From an uncultured Clostridium sp. (GTDB taxonomy: Bacteria > Bacillota > Clostridia > Clostridiales > Clostridiaceae), in the NCBI GenBank assembly GCA_903789665.1, contig CAIFEX010000012.1, positions 18,450 through 82,449 on the forward strand: DNA of 64,000 bases, given 5' to 3'. The translations under genes were made by a program, and so were the position numbers. The notes under the pieces are model-generated. The model did no database searches, had not been told where the DNA came from, and was given only the letters and a program-made list of their open reading frames with translations. Position 1 is the stretch's first letter. Each line of letters opens with the position of its first letter. This document shows positions 1-9,042 of the stretch, one piece after another.

Positions 1-55
1 ATTGCAGAAATTTGAACTTTAAGGGATAATTTTAAATATGGTGGTTGGTTATATA

Positions 56-754
56 ATGAAAGTTAAAAAATTATTGGATAGCTTCAATTATGCGATTGAG
101 GGAATAATATATTCAGTTAGAACACAGAGAAATATGAAAATACATATGGTAGCGGCTGTTTTAGTACTTACAATGTGTTTTTTCTATGATTTGAGCAAAT
201 TAGAAATTTTGGCTATTATAATAACCATAAGCATGGTCATTATGGCGGAACTTTTTAACACGGCAGTGGAATTTGCCATTGATGCTACTACTAATTATTA
301 CCATCCTCTAGTTAAAATTGCAAAAAATGTAGCAGCAGGAGCAGTGCTCATTTCAGCCATAAATGCTGTGGCAGTAGGATATATAGTATTTTGGGATAAA
401 TTAAAATATATAAATTTTGTGGTTATGAAAAAGGTTAAGAATACAAATCCCTATACAATATTTATAATACTTGCTATTGTATTTATAGCAACCATAGTTG
501 TAAAAGCTATTTTTGGAGAAGGTACTCCTCTTAAAGGAGGAATGCCAAGCGGACACAGTGCTATAGCCTTTTCCATAGCTACTACCATAGCTTTGATAAC
601 CGGACAGCTTGCGGTAGTTGTGTTGAGCTACCTCATGGCCTTTATAGTTGCCCAGAGCAGAGTGGATTCAGAGGCACATTCTGTCAGAGAAGTGGTTTTT
701 GGAGCTGTATTTGGTATTTTAATAACAGTATTTTTATTTATAATATTTGGGTAA
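56..754 (+). CDS. DgkA-type lipid kinase fused to PAP2-like phosphatase
   Basis: The N-terminal half is an integral-membrane diacylglycerol/undecaprenol kinase. It carries the family signature with NTAVE and [17 protein letters not shown]. The C-terminal half is a PAP2-type phosphatase with PSGH at about residue 170 and an SRVDSEAHS segment. Together they would phosphorylate and dephosphorylate undecaprenyl or diacylglycerol lipids in the membrane. I chose the ATG at 56 because family proteins start MKVKK. The upstream in-frame ATG at 38, with AAGGGA 11 bases before it, is also possible. The gene is 11 bases ahead of era, a common clostridial arrangement. Confidence 0.88.
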   Translation: MKVKKLLDSFNYAIEGIIYSVRTQRNMKIHMVAAVLVLTMCFFYDLSKLEILAIIITISMVIMAELFNTAVEFAIDATTNYYHPLVKIAKNVAAGAVLISAINAVAVGYIVFWDKLKYINFVVMKKVKNTNPYTIFIILAIVFIATIVVKAIFGEGTPLKGGMPSGHSAIAFSIATTIALITGQLAVVVLSYLMAFIVAQSRVDSEAHSVREVVFGAVFGILITVFLFIIFG

Positions 755-765
755 GGAGAAAAGCT

Positions 766-1650
766 ATGTTTAAATCAGGATTTATTACGATAATAGGGAG
801 ACCCAATGTAGGAAAATCTACACTTGTAAACGGCATTATAGGAGAAAAATTGTCGATTGTATCCCGTAAACCACAGACTACCAGAAATAATATAAATGCT
901 ATTTTGACTAAAGATAACTTTCAACTGATTTTTGTAGATACCCCGGGCATACATAAACCAAAAGATAGGTTGGGGGACTATATGGTCAAATCTGCTGAAG
1001 GCTCCATGAACGATGTGGACTTAATACTTTTTTTGACTACACCTAAGGATGTGATACATGAAGGAGACATACATATATTGGAGAATATAAGTGCAGTCAA
1101 GTCGCCTGTGTTTTTTGTATTGAACAAAATAGATGAAAATCCAGCTTCAAAAGTAGCAGTAACTTTGAAAAATTATTCTGAATTGTTTAATTTTAGGGAA
1201 TTTATACCTATATCCGCATTGAAGGGAAAAAATGTAGATGAACTTGTGAATCTCATGGTAAAATATATGCCAGAAGGTCCTAAATATTACCCGGAAGATG
1301 CCATTACCGACAAACAGGAGAGATTTATAGTTTCTGAGATCATAAGGGAAAAAGCTCTCAGGCTGCTTTCTAATGAAGTTCCCCATGGCATAGCCGTTGA
1401 AATAATTTTCATGAGGAAAAATTCTGGGGGAATATGCAACATAGAGGCAAATATAATTTGTGAGAGGGAATCACATAAGGGAATAATAATAGGCAAAAAT
1501 GGGTCAATGCTAAAGAGAATATCTTCTTATGCAAGAATGGATATTGAAAAATTTCTGGATTCCAAAGTTTACCTTAGAGTTTGGGTAAAAGTCAGAAAAG
1601 AGTGGAGAGACAATGATAGGCTGCTGAAAGAATTGGGCTATAAGATGTAG
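766..1650 (+). CDS. era: GTPase Era
   Basis: Era is an essential GTPase that binds 16S rRNA during 30S subunit maturation. The G1 motif GRPNVGKS is near residue 12, DTPG near 58 and NKID near 121. A C-terminal KH domain with the GKNG loop sits near residue 245. The length of 294 residues is normal. A good Shine-Dalgarno (AAGGAGA) lies just upstream, and recO follows immediately. Confidence 0.97.
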   Translation: MFKSGFITIIGRPNVGKSTLVNGIIGEKLSIVSRKPQTTRNNINAILTKDNFQLIFVDTPGIHKPKDRLGDYMVKSAEGSMNDVDLILFLTTPKDVIHEGDIHILENISAVKSPVFFVLNKIDENPASKVAVTLKNYSELFNFREFIPISALKGKNVDELVNLMVKYMPEGPKYYPEDAITDKQERFIVSEIIREKALRLLSNEVPHGIAVEIIFMRKNSGGICNIEANIICERESHKGIIIGKNGSMLKRISSYARMDIEKFLDSKVYLRVWVKVRKEWRDNDRLLKELGYKM

Positions 1651-1725
1651 TTTTTGCCAGAAAGAAAAGTTTTTTTCTCCTTAAAAAAAGGATATAATAT
1701 AAATATAAGCGGGGGAGATGATTAT

Positions 1726-2484
1726 CTGGCTGTATTTAAAACTAGAGCTGTAATAATAAAAACTCAGGATGTAAGAGAATCTGACAAATTGGTCTGGCTT
1801 TTTACTGAAAAATTAGGTAAGGTATCTACTGTAGCTAGGGGGGCAAAAAAAAGCAGAAGCCCACTGTTTTCGACCACGCTTCAGTTTTGCTATGGAGACT
1901 ATGTTTTATATAAAGGAAAAAGTATGTATGTAATAGATGAAAGTATGCTGATAGATTCTTTTCAAGATTTGTTGGACGACTTAAGGGATTTGACCTATGC
2001 TTCTTATTTTTGTGAACTTATGGATATAGCAATGAATGATGGAGAAAAAAATGAAATTATGTTCAAACATCTAGTTTCTGCATTTTATCTTATAAGAAGC
2101 CATGCAGTGGATATTGAAACCCTGGCCAGATCTTTCGAACTGAAAATTTTACAGGCCACAGGATATGGACTTAATTTTGATTACTGCTGTATGTGCGGAA
2201 AAAAAATTACTTCATTTAATTACTTTAGCTTTCAATATTTAGGGGGAGTGTGTGATGAATGTAGAAGAACCAATGGTATGAACATAGATTATGCTGCTGG
2301 AAGCACACTTAAATATTTATCAAAAGCTTCTCTTGAAAGTGCATATAAGGTTGTATTGTCTGATAGAGTAAAAAGAGAGCTGTATAAACTTTTGAACCTT
2401 GTTATTTCCCAGAATTATTTCAAAAAGCCTAAAAGTCTTGAAACTTTAAGGTATCTTGAAAATTTTGAGAAAAATAAAATCTAA
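1726..2484 (+). CDS. recO: DNA repair protein RecO
   Basis: RecO mediates RecFOR loading of RecA at single-strand gaps. The N-terminal OB-fold part reads [21 protein letters not shown] four-cysteine zinc site (CCMCGKK...CDEC) lies in the C-terminal half. The frame is open back to a TTG at 1654, but homology begins only at about 1726. The only in-frame start candidate there is a CTG at 1726, preceded by GGGGGAG at 1711-1717 with 8-base spacing. I therefore favour a rare CTG start giving about 252 residues. The function is secure; the start is inferred. Confidence 0.9.
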   Translation: MAVFKTRAVIIKTQDVRESDKLVWLFTEKLGKVSTVARGAKKSRSPLFSTTLQFCYGDYVLYKGKSMYVIDESMLIDSFQDLLDDLRDLTYASYFCELMDIAMNDGEKNEIMFKHLVSAFYLIRSHAVDIETLARSFELKILQATGYGLNFDYCCMCGKKITSFNYFSFQYLGGVCDECRRTNGMNIDYAAGSTLKYLSKASLESAYKVVLSDRVKRELYKLLNLVISQNYFKKPKSLETLRYLENFEKNKI

Positions 2485-2498
2485 AAGGAGAGAAAAAC

Positions 2499-3089
2499 AT
2501 GAGTGAAATAACATTGGAAAAAATCGATATTATAAGAGAGAGAACAGGAGTTGATTACACTGAGGCAAAAAAAGCATTGGAGGTCTCTGAAGGTAATGTA
2601 GTTGATGCTCTTATATATATAGAGCAAAATAAGAAATCTGCTAAGGATAGTCTGTACACCACCAAGGATGAGTTTCTAGAATGGCTTAAGAACTTGGTAA
2701 AAAAAGGAAACATAAACAGAATAAAGATAAAAAAAGATGACAAGGTGGTAGTCGATATCCCAGTGAATGCAGGCATTGCAGCAACTTTAACAGCTCTTGT
2801 ATGGCCGCCGCTTATAGCTATTGGGATATTGACTGCGGTAATTACACAGGTAACCATAGAGATAACAAAAGATGATGGGACCGTAGAAGTGGTAAACAAG
2901 ATAATAAAGGGCGGAGTGAAAAATACTGTAAATGATATGAAAGACAAGGTATTTGATGCTGCATCTTCTTTTAAGGATAAATTTAAGGACAAAGACAGTA
3001 AGCAGGATGGTAAAAACACGTATAAATATACCGTGAAGTTTGATGATATGGATAATGAAGATTCCGATGAAGACAAGGACAAAAATTAA
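2499..3089 (+). CDS. UBA-like and DUF4342 domain protein
   Basis: The first 45 residues look like a UBA/EF-Ts N-terminal helical domain (RTGVDYTEAKKALEVSEGNV). Residues about 55-130 match the clostridial DUF4342 type, with a hydrophobic stretch at about 90-115 that could enter the membrane. The C-terminus is a highly charged Lys/Asp-rich tail. The function is unknown. It has a strong AAAGGAG ribosome site and follows recO closely, so it may be the last gene of the era-recO operon. Confidence 0.75.
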   Translation: MSEITLEKIDIIRERTGVDYTEAKKALEVSEGNVVDALIYIEQNKKSAKDSLYTTKDEFLEWLKNLVKKGNINRIKIKKDDKVVVDIPVNAGIAATLTALVWPPLIAIGILTAVITQVTIEITKDDGTVEVVNKIIKGGVKNTVNDMKDKVFDAASSFKDKFKDKDSKQDGKNTYKYTVKFDDMDNEDSDEDKDKN

Positions 3090-3203
3090 TATTTTATAAT
3101 AATGTGATATAATAACTTTATAACTTGTAATTTTAAGTGCTGTTGTTAAAAATTCCTCTTAGTAAATATTACAAAAATTATTGACTTACTACAAAGGGAG
3201 AGG

Positions 3204-3848
3204 GTGAGTACCATTAAATTATCACCAAGACAAGAGAAAATAATAAAGTTGGTAAAAGATAATGCGCCCATAACAAGTGAAAAGCTGGCATCCCGCTTGA
3301 GTGTCACAAGGGCGGCACTTAGGCCGGATCTGGCCATACTTACTATGACGGGTATATTGGAGGCAAAGCCTAAGGTAGGATATATATATTCCAAGAAACC
3401 TTCCTATAGTCTTATATATGACTATATAATGGATATAAAAGTAAAAGACATAATGTCAAAACCGGTAATAGTAGACGAAAACACTACTGTCTATGATGCC
3501 ATAGTATATCTGTTTTTAAATGATGTGGGCACTTTGTTTATAGGAGATAAAGGAATTCTGGTAGGTGCTGTTTCCAGAAAGGACTTTTTGAAGATAGCTA
3601 TTGGGAGCACTGATATGCATAAAATACCTGTGGGAATAATAATGACCAGGATGCCCAATATAATATTTGTTGAAAAAAATGATGTGGCCTATCTTGCAGC
3701 CAAGAAGATAATGGAGCATGAGGTAGACAGTCTGCCGGTAGTTGAAAAAATTCGGGATAGTTTAAATAATGAGGTACTTAAAATCGTAGGCAAAGTTTCA
3801 AAAACAAATATAACAAGACTTTTTGTAAAGATAGGGGAAAATAAATAA
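3204..3848 (+). CDS. CcpN-type regulator with HTH and two CBS domains
   Basis: An N-terminal helix-turn-helix (residues 1-60, SEKLASRLSVTRAALRPDL) is followed by a CBS pair (about 75-205, starting VKDIMSKPVIV). CcpN of Bacillus represses gluconeogenic genes and senses nucleotides through CBS domains. Here it lies directly upstream of ppdK, so it probably controls pyruvate-PEP interconversion. The start is GTG at 3204 behind a GGGAGAGG ribosome site. No YqfL-type PPDK regulatory protein sits beside it, unlike the Bacillus pairing. Confidence 0.85.
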   Translation: MSTIKLSPRQEKIIKLVKDNAPITSEKLASRLSVTRAALRPDLAILTMTGILEAKPKVGYIYSKKPSYSLIYDYIMDIKVKDIMSKPVIVDENTTVYDAIVYLFLNDVGTLFIGDKGILVGAVSRKDFLKIAIGSTDMHKIPVGIIMTRMPNIIFVEKNDVAYLAAKKIMEHEVDSLPVVEKIRDSLNNEVLKIVGKVSKTNITRLFVKIGENK

Positions 3849-3921
3849 TCTGGTAAAAAATTAAATATTGGAACAGGAAGATGGCATGTTAAATTTTATA
3901 TGTAAAGGAGGGGTGTTATGA

Positions 3922-6531
3922 ATGAAAGATAAAAAATATGTTTATCTTTTCAATGAGGGAAATGCTAGTATGAGGGATTTACTGGGTGGAAAAGGCGCAA
4001 ATTTAGCAGAAATGATAAACATTGGTATACCTGTTCCAGAAGGATTTACCATAACTACAGAGGCCTGTATCAAGTATTATGGAGAGAACAAAACTATATC
4101 CGAAGACATTATAGAGGAGATTTATAGTGCACTTGGAAAAATTGAAAAGAAAACGGGTAGAGAATTTGGAAATAAAGAAAATCCTCTTTTAGTATCTGTC
4201 AGATCAGGGGCAAAAATTTCCATGCCTGGAATGATGGATACTATACTTAATTTAGGCTTAAATGACAAAACGGTGAAAGGATTGGGCAGGCTTGCGGGAA
4301 ATGAGAGATTTGCCTATGATTCCTATGGGAGATTCATTCAGATGTTTTCAACTGTAGTTATGGGAATTGAAAAGAAAAAATTTGAAGATGTACTGGATAA
4401 TGCAGAGAATGCAGAACTTACAGTATCCAATTTAAAGGAAATAATTGTGAAATTTAAAAAAATTTACAATGATGAGACAGGAAGTAATTTCCCTCAAAAT
4501 CCTGAAAAGCAGCTATTGCAGGCCATTGCCGCTGTATTTATGTCCTGGTATAACCCGCGGGCTGTAATATACAGAAAATCAAATGAAATTTCAGATAAAT
4601 GGGGTACGGCTGTAAATGTACAATCCATGGTATTTGGAAATATGGGAGAAACTTCGGGCACAGGTGTGGCATTTACAAGAAATCCTGCTACCGGAGAAAA
4701 ATCCGTATTTGGTGAATATCTTATAAATGCCCAGGGAGAAGATGTAGTTGCAGGAATTGGAACACCACAGCCCATAATAAATTTGAAAGAAGATCTTCCG
4801 GAATGTTATTCCCAATTCATGAATATTGCACATAAATTGGAAAATCACTACAGGGATATGCAGGATGTGGAATTTACCATAGAACGGGGAAAACTGTATT
4901 TTCTCCAGACTAGGAGCGGGAGGAGAACTGCACAGGCTGCACTTAGAATAGCAGTGGATATGGTGGAAGAAAATTTAATCGGAAAGGAAGAGGCTGTACT
5001 CAAAGTTGAACCCAGACAGCTGGATACCCTTCTGCATCTAAATTTTGATAGGGATGAGATAAAAAGAGCGGATGCGATAGCAAAGGGGCTTCCTGCATCA
5101 CAGGGAGCTGCCTGCGGAAGAATATATTTTACATCAGAAGATGCAAAAAAACACCATGATCACGGTGAAAAGGTAATACTTGTGAAAACTGAAACCTTAC
5201 CTGAAGATATAGAGGGAATATCAGCTTCAGAAGGTATACTTACTACAAAAGGCGGAATGACTTCTCGTGCAGCTGTAACGGCTAGGGCAATGGGAATTTG
5301 CTGTGTAACCAGCTGTAACAATTTGATAATAGATGAAAAGGCAGGAAATTTTAAAGTTAAGGACAGGCTCTACAGGAAAGGTGACTATATATCGCTGGAC
5401 GGCAGCACCGGGAATGTATATGGAAAATTCATGCAGACAGTGTTACCTGAAGTGTCAGGTTATTTTAGTATATTCATGGGTTGGACGGATGATATAAAGA
5501 AAATGGCAGTTAGAGCCAATGCGGATACTCCGGGGGATGTCAAAAAGGCAGTTGAATTTGGAGCCGAAGGAATAGGGCTTTGCAGGACGGAGCGTATGTT
5601 CTTCAATGAAGACAGGATATCTTACATTAGAGAAATGATAGTTTTCAGTACAGAGGAGCAGAAGAGAAGGGCATTGTATAAACTTTTGCCTAAACAAAAA
5701 GAGGATTTCATCAAAATATATGAAGCTGCAGGAGAAAGATCCGTAACGATTAGGCTTCTGGATTCATCACTATATGAATTTTTACCTGCAGATGAAAGTT
5801 CCATAAAGAATTTGTCTGATAAAATGGGTGTGAATTTTCAGAAGTTAAAAAATACTGTAAGATCTTTTCATGAATTCAATCCCATGATGGGACAAAGAGG
5901 CTGCAGACTTGCCATTTCTTATCCTGAAATAGCGGAAATTCAGACCAAAGCTATTATGGAAGCTGCTATTGACGTTAAAAGGGAAAAGGGATATAATATA
6001 GTTCCAGAGATAATGGTACCTCTTGTAGGAGGGGTAAGAGAGTTAAAATATGTGAAAAATATAGTTGTAAAAACGGCGGATGAAGTGATAAAAGCCAGTG
6101 GTATTGAATTGGGATATAAAGTAGGTACGATGATAGAGGTTCCAAGAGCTGCGCTTACTGCCGACAAAATAGCGGCAGAAGCTGAATTTTTTTCTTTTGG
6201 GACAGATGATTTGACTCAGATGACTTTTGGATTTTCAAGAGATGATCTAAGCAAATCCTTGAGTTCATATTGTGATAAGAAGATATATGAGTTTGATCCA
6301 TTTCAGAAGATAGATCGAGCTGGAGTGGGTAAACTCATAGATATGGCTGTAAAATTAGGCAGGGAAACGAAAGCTGATATAGGACTTGGAATATGCGGCG
6401 AACAGGGAAGAGATCCTTCATCGATAGAATTTTTTCACGATATTGGATTTGATTATATTTCTTGTCTTCCTGTTAAAATACCTGTGGCAAGGTTAGCTGC
6501 AGCCCAGGCTCAGATAAAGGATCCAAGGTAG
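3922..6531 (+). CDS. ppdK: Pyruvate, phosphate dikinase homologue lacking catalytic His
   Basis: At 869 residues it has the usual PPDK length and order: an N-terminal ATP-grasp domain (GGKGANLAEM; VEFTIERGKLYFLQTRSG), a central phosphohistidine domain, and a C-terminal PEP/pyruvate TIM barrel (GLCRTERMFF, VTIRLLD, GTMIEVPRAAL, ICGEQGRDPSS). PPDK interconverts ATP, Pi and pyruvate with AMP, PPi and PEP through a phosphohistidine. In this copy the motif GGMTSH is GGMTSR, with Arg449 (codon CGT at 5266-5268) at the carrier position. GTNDL is GTDDL (Asp762) and GEHGG is GEQGR. The general-acid Cys (Cys825) is kept. Fold assignment is certain; dikinase activity is doubtful. Confidence 0.93.
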   Translation: MKDKKYVYLFNEGNASMRDLLGGKGANLAEMINIGIPVPEGFTITTEACIKYYGENKTISEDIIEEIYSALGKIEKKTGREFGNKENPLLVSVRSGAKISMPGMMDTILNLGLNDKTVKGLGRLAGNERFAYDSYGRFIQMFSTVVMGIEKKKFEDVLDNAENAELTVSNLKEIIVKFKKIYNDETGSNFPQNPEKQLLQAIAAVFMSWYNPRAVIYRKSNEISDKWGTAVNVQSMVFGNMGETSGTGVAFTRNPATGEKSVFGEYLINAQGEDVVAGIGTPQPIINLKEDLPECYSQFMNIAHKLENHYRDMQDVEFTIERGKLYFLQTRSGRRTAQAALRIAVDMVEENLIGKEEAVLKVEPRQLDTLLHLNFDRDEIKRADAIAKGLPASQGAACGRIYFTSEDAKKHHDHGEKVILVKTETLPEDIEGISASEGILTTKGGMTSRAAVTARAMGICCVTSCNNLIIDEKAGNFKVKDRLYRKGDYISLDGSTGNVYGKFMQTVLPEVSGYFSIFMGWTDDIKKMAVRANADTPGDVKKAVEFGAEGIGLCRTERMFFNEDRISYIREMIVFSTEEQKRRALYKLLPKQKEDFIKIYEAAGERSVTIRLLDSSLYEFLPADESSIKNLSDKMGVNFQKLKNTVRSFHEFNPMMGQRGCRLAISYPEIAEIQTKAIMEAAIDVKREKGYNIVPEIMVPLVGGVRELKYVKNIVVKTADEVIKASGIELGYKVGTMIEVPRAALTADKIAAEAEFFSFGTDDLTQMTFGFSRDDLSKSLSSYCDKKIYEFDPFQKIDRAGVGKLIDMAVKLGRETKADIGLGICGEQGRDPSSIEFFHDIGFDYISCLPVKIPVARLAAAQAQIKDPR

Positions 6532-6587
6532 ATGAATGGTTGAAAATAGGTAGTTTTTAAAAGTGGATGATATTAAAAGATAATTAA

Positions 6588-6621
6588 CCGACCTTTTGCT
6601 TTTTAGGAAAAGGTCGGTTTT
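6588..6621. terminator. Bidirectional terminator after ppdK
   Basis: CCGACCTTTT (6588-6597) pairs with AAAAGGTCGG (6608-6617) and is followed by TTTT. On the other strand the hairpin is also followed by a T-rich stretch. It separates ppdK from the convergent cotS-like gene. Confidence 0.85.
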
Positions 6622-6639
6622 ATGTGCGGAAGTTTAAAG

Positions 6640-7680
6640 TCATTGAAAAGTAGTATCAAATTTTTTTTCTATATATTTTCCAAATTCTATTGTGAATTTA
6701 AGTTGATTTTGACAGCTGCTGGAATATTTTTTTAATAAATAGATAAAAGAATTATGATTGCACTTCAATATATTATTATAATAATCCCTCGATATTTTCC
6801 AAAATTTTTGAGGAAACGATAGATAGGAAATAATATATTTGTAGTCATCTAAGGTCAGCGGGAAAGTTTTTTCATAGAGTTCCAGACAGGATATGGTGGT
6901 ATCAAGCCTCCAATTGGTGGAGTTCCTTTTTAGGAACCTTCTGAAAAAATAGGATATATCATGGGCACAGTAATCTATACTGCATTTGTCGAAATCAATT
7001 ACCCAGATATTATTTTCTTCATCAAATATTATGTTTTTGTTTACGTAATCTAAATGACATAGGCTGACACTTAGATTTTTATAATTTATGTTTGAAGATA
7101 TTCTGGCTGATATTTTGGCCAGCATGAAATTTATTTCAAAGTATCGTAAAAATAATGTAGAAAATTTGTCCTTGTATTTAAAAGCTAAATTTGAGCAATT
7201 TAAAAGTTGATTTAAGTGTTTTTGAAAAGATATATATATATTTTCAAAATTTACCCTAAGTTTACTTCCGTCTATTGGAAAAAAATTTTTGCTTACGAGA
7301 TGCATCTTGGATAAATTGGAAATTGCATATAGTAAATGCAGACTATCGTCATAGCTGCATTTGACTCCTATTATCCAGGGAGTCATTATGAAGAGCATTC
7401 CTTTGTATTTTACGAAACGATTTTTTCGGATTGTAGGCAGTATTCTGGGAACTCTGATCCCATTTCGAGAAAGCCATTCTATTGCTGAATATACGAAAAG
7501 CAAATTGCTTTCGTCGAAGTATACCTTTTTTAAACAGTAATTTTTGTTTGAATAATTTACCTTATATACGGCTCTTTGTTTATCTGTATTTTTAAATTTA
7601 ATTCTGATTATATCTGCATCTGCCATATCATAATGAGGCAAAATGTATTTTTTTACGTTTTCCTCAGATAATAAATCCAT
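6640..7680 (-). CDS. CotS-family spore-coat kinase-like protein
   Basis: This 346-residue protein has the aminoglycoside-phosphotransferase fold typical of CotS/CotI/YsxE spore-coat proteins. It shows a catalytic loop HLDYVNKN at about 220 and an IDFDKC metal-binding motif about 15 residues later. The N-terminal part carries a kinase-like lysine region (KNYCLKKVYF). Such proteins sit in the coat of endospores and some phosphorylate coat proteins. It is a single gene, convergent with ppdK and divergent from dgt. Substrate unknown. Confidence 0.75.
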   Translation of the reverse strand: MDLLSEENVKKYILPHYDMADADIIRIKFKNTDKQRAVYKVNYSNKNYCLKKVYFDESNLLFVYSAIEWLSRNGIRVPRILPTIRKNRFVKYKGMLFIMTPWIIGVKCSYDDSLHLLYAISNLSKMHLVSKNFFPIDGSKLRVNFENIYISFQKHLNQLLNCSNLAFKYKDKFSTLFLRYFEINFMLAKISARISSNINYKNLSVSLCHLDYVNKNIIFDEENNIWVIDFDKCSIDYCAHDISYFFRRFLKRNSTNWRLDTTISCLELYEKTFPLTLDDYKYIISYLSFPQKFWKISRDYYNNILKCNHNSFIYLLKKYSSSCQNQLKFTIEFGKYIEKKFDTTFQ

Positions 7681-7800
7681 ATAAAACTCCTTAAAATTTC
7701 TTTCTCTATAATAATATTAAAAGTTTCTTTATATTATACATTTTCATTAAAAAAAGGAGTTTTCAGCTGTAAAGTAGAATAAATTTATGAGGTGATTGCT

Positions 7801-8826
7801 GTGAAGATAAGGGAAAAGATAGAGTACAAAGAAAAATTGATACTGATACCTCAAGCTGCCTTTTCTGTTGAAACAATGGGAAGGAATGTAAAGGAAAAAA
7901 AGGATGATATAAGAACCGATTATATGATAGATAGAGACAGAATAATACACAGCAAATCTTTTAGAAGATTAAAGCATAAAACTCAGGTATATATAAAGAT
8001 GCCGGGAGATCATTATAGAACTAGGCTTACTCATACATTGGAAGTGAATCAGATAGGAAAGACCATAGGCAAGGGAATAGGATTGAATGAGGATTTGATA
8101 GAAGCTATAGCCATGGGACATGATATTGGACATGTGGCTTTTGCCCACAGTGGTGAAGAACTGCTCGATAAACTTCTGCCGCAGGGCTTTAAGCACAATG
8201 AAAACAGTGTGAGGGTACTTACTAGAATAGAAAAACAGGGCAAGGGGCTTAATTTAACAAGGGAAGTACTGGATGGGATATTACATCACAGCGGTTTTAC
8301 AGATAAGTCAAAGGCCTTTACCCTGGAGGGACAGGTAGTCAGATACAGTGACAAGATAGCTTATGTGAATCATGACATAGATGATTCCATAAGGGCTGGG
8401 CTGTTGAATGAAAGCGACATACCTGGTATTGCCATAAAAGTATTGGGGAGAACCAACAGCAATAGAATAGATACTCTGGTTAAAGACTGCATTTATACTA
8501 CTATGGAAAATATTAAAAATGGAATAAAACAAGTTGCTCTCAGCAATGAAGTATTTGATGCACTCTGTGTACTCAGAAATTTTATGTTTAAAAAAATATA
8601 TAAAGGAGATATATTGAAGGCCGAGAGAGATAAAGCTAAATTTGTACTTGAACAGGTATTTAACTATTTTTTCAAACATCCGGACAAAATGCCTGAATTT
8701 TATTTTAACATTGTAAAGGAAGAGGGTATTTACAGGGGAGTGGCGGACTATATATCCGGAATGAGCGATGATTATTGTCTTATAATGTTTCACAACATAT
8801 ATGTACCTAAGTTTGTTATATGTTAA
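7801..8826 (+). CDS. dgt: Deoxyguanosinetriphosphate triphosphohydrolase-like protein
   Basis: This HD-superfamily dNTPase hydrolyses dGTP or other dNTPs to nucleoside and triphosphate. The metal ligands are visible in [16 protein letters not shown] and the DKIAYVNHD segment. The length of about 341 residues matches the short clostridial type. I chose GTG at 7801, because GAGGTG at 7789-7794 then serves as the ribosome site; an earlier GTG at 7792 overlaps that site. The gene is upstream of dnaG and rpoD, a conserved clostridial order. Confidence 0.92.
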   Translation: MKIREKIEYKEKLILIPQAAFSVETMGRNVKEKKDDIRTDYMIDRDRIIHSKSFRRLKHKTQVYIKMPGDHYRTRLTHTLEVNQIGKTIGKGIGLNEDLIEAIAMGHDIGHVAFAHSGEELLDKLLPQGFKHNENSVRVLTRIEKQGKGLNLTREVLDGILHHSGFTDKSKAFTLEGQVVRYSDKIAYVNHDIDDSIRAGLLNESDIPGIAIKVLGRTNSNRIDTLVKDCIYTTMENIKNGIKQVALSNEVFDALCVLRNFMFKKIYKGDILKAERDKAKFVLEQVFNYFFKHPDKMPEFYFNIVKEEGIYRGVADYISGMSDDYCLIMFHNIYVPKFVIC

Positions 8827-9042
8827 GGAATAATTTCTGCTATTATATGGGTAAAATACAATTGGGTAGTAACTGAAATTGAAGGATATTTAATTTCTGT
8901 AAAGAATATATATAATATATTCTTACTTGGGAATAAAAATTTTTAGCATTAAAGAAGGAATATAGTAATTTATGTCGAATATATTTATCCTTGGACGCAA
9001 TAATTTGGGTTTATTAATTTTTAAGATAGGTGGGATTATTTA

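Noticed and set aside
1..30. Possible 3' end of ybeY before the lipid kinase gene
   Set aside because: All three frames close within 30 bases and only about six codons are visible, too few to assign.
1718..1753. ATG 1718 as the recO start
   Set aside because: It is out of frame and ends after 11 codons.
2555..3082. Long minus-strand open frame of 175 codons
   Set aside because: It is the exact shadow of the UBA/DUF4342 gene, with serine-rich low-complexity sequence and no ribosome site.
8901..8925. AT-rich hairpin before dnaG as a terminator or riboswitch
   Set aside because: The pairing is pure A-T alternation with no T tract and no conserved RNA motif.
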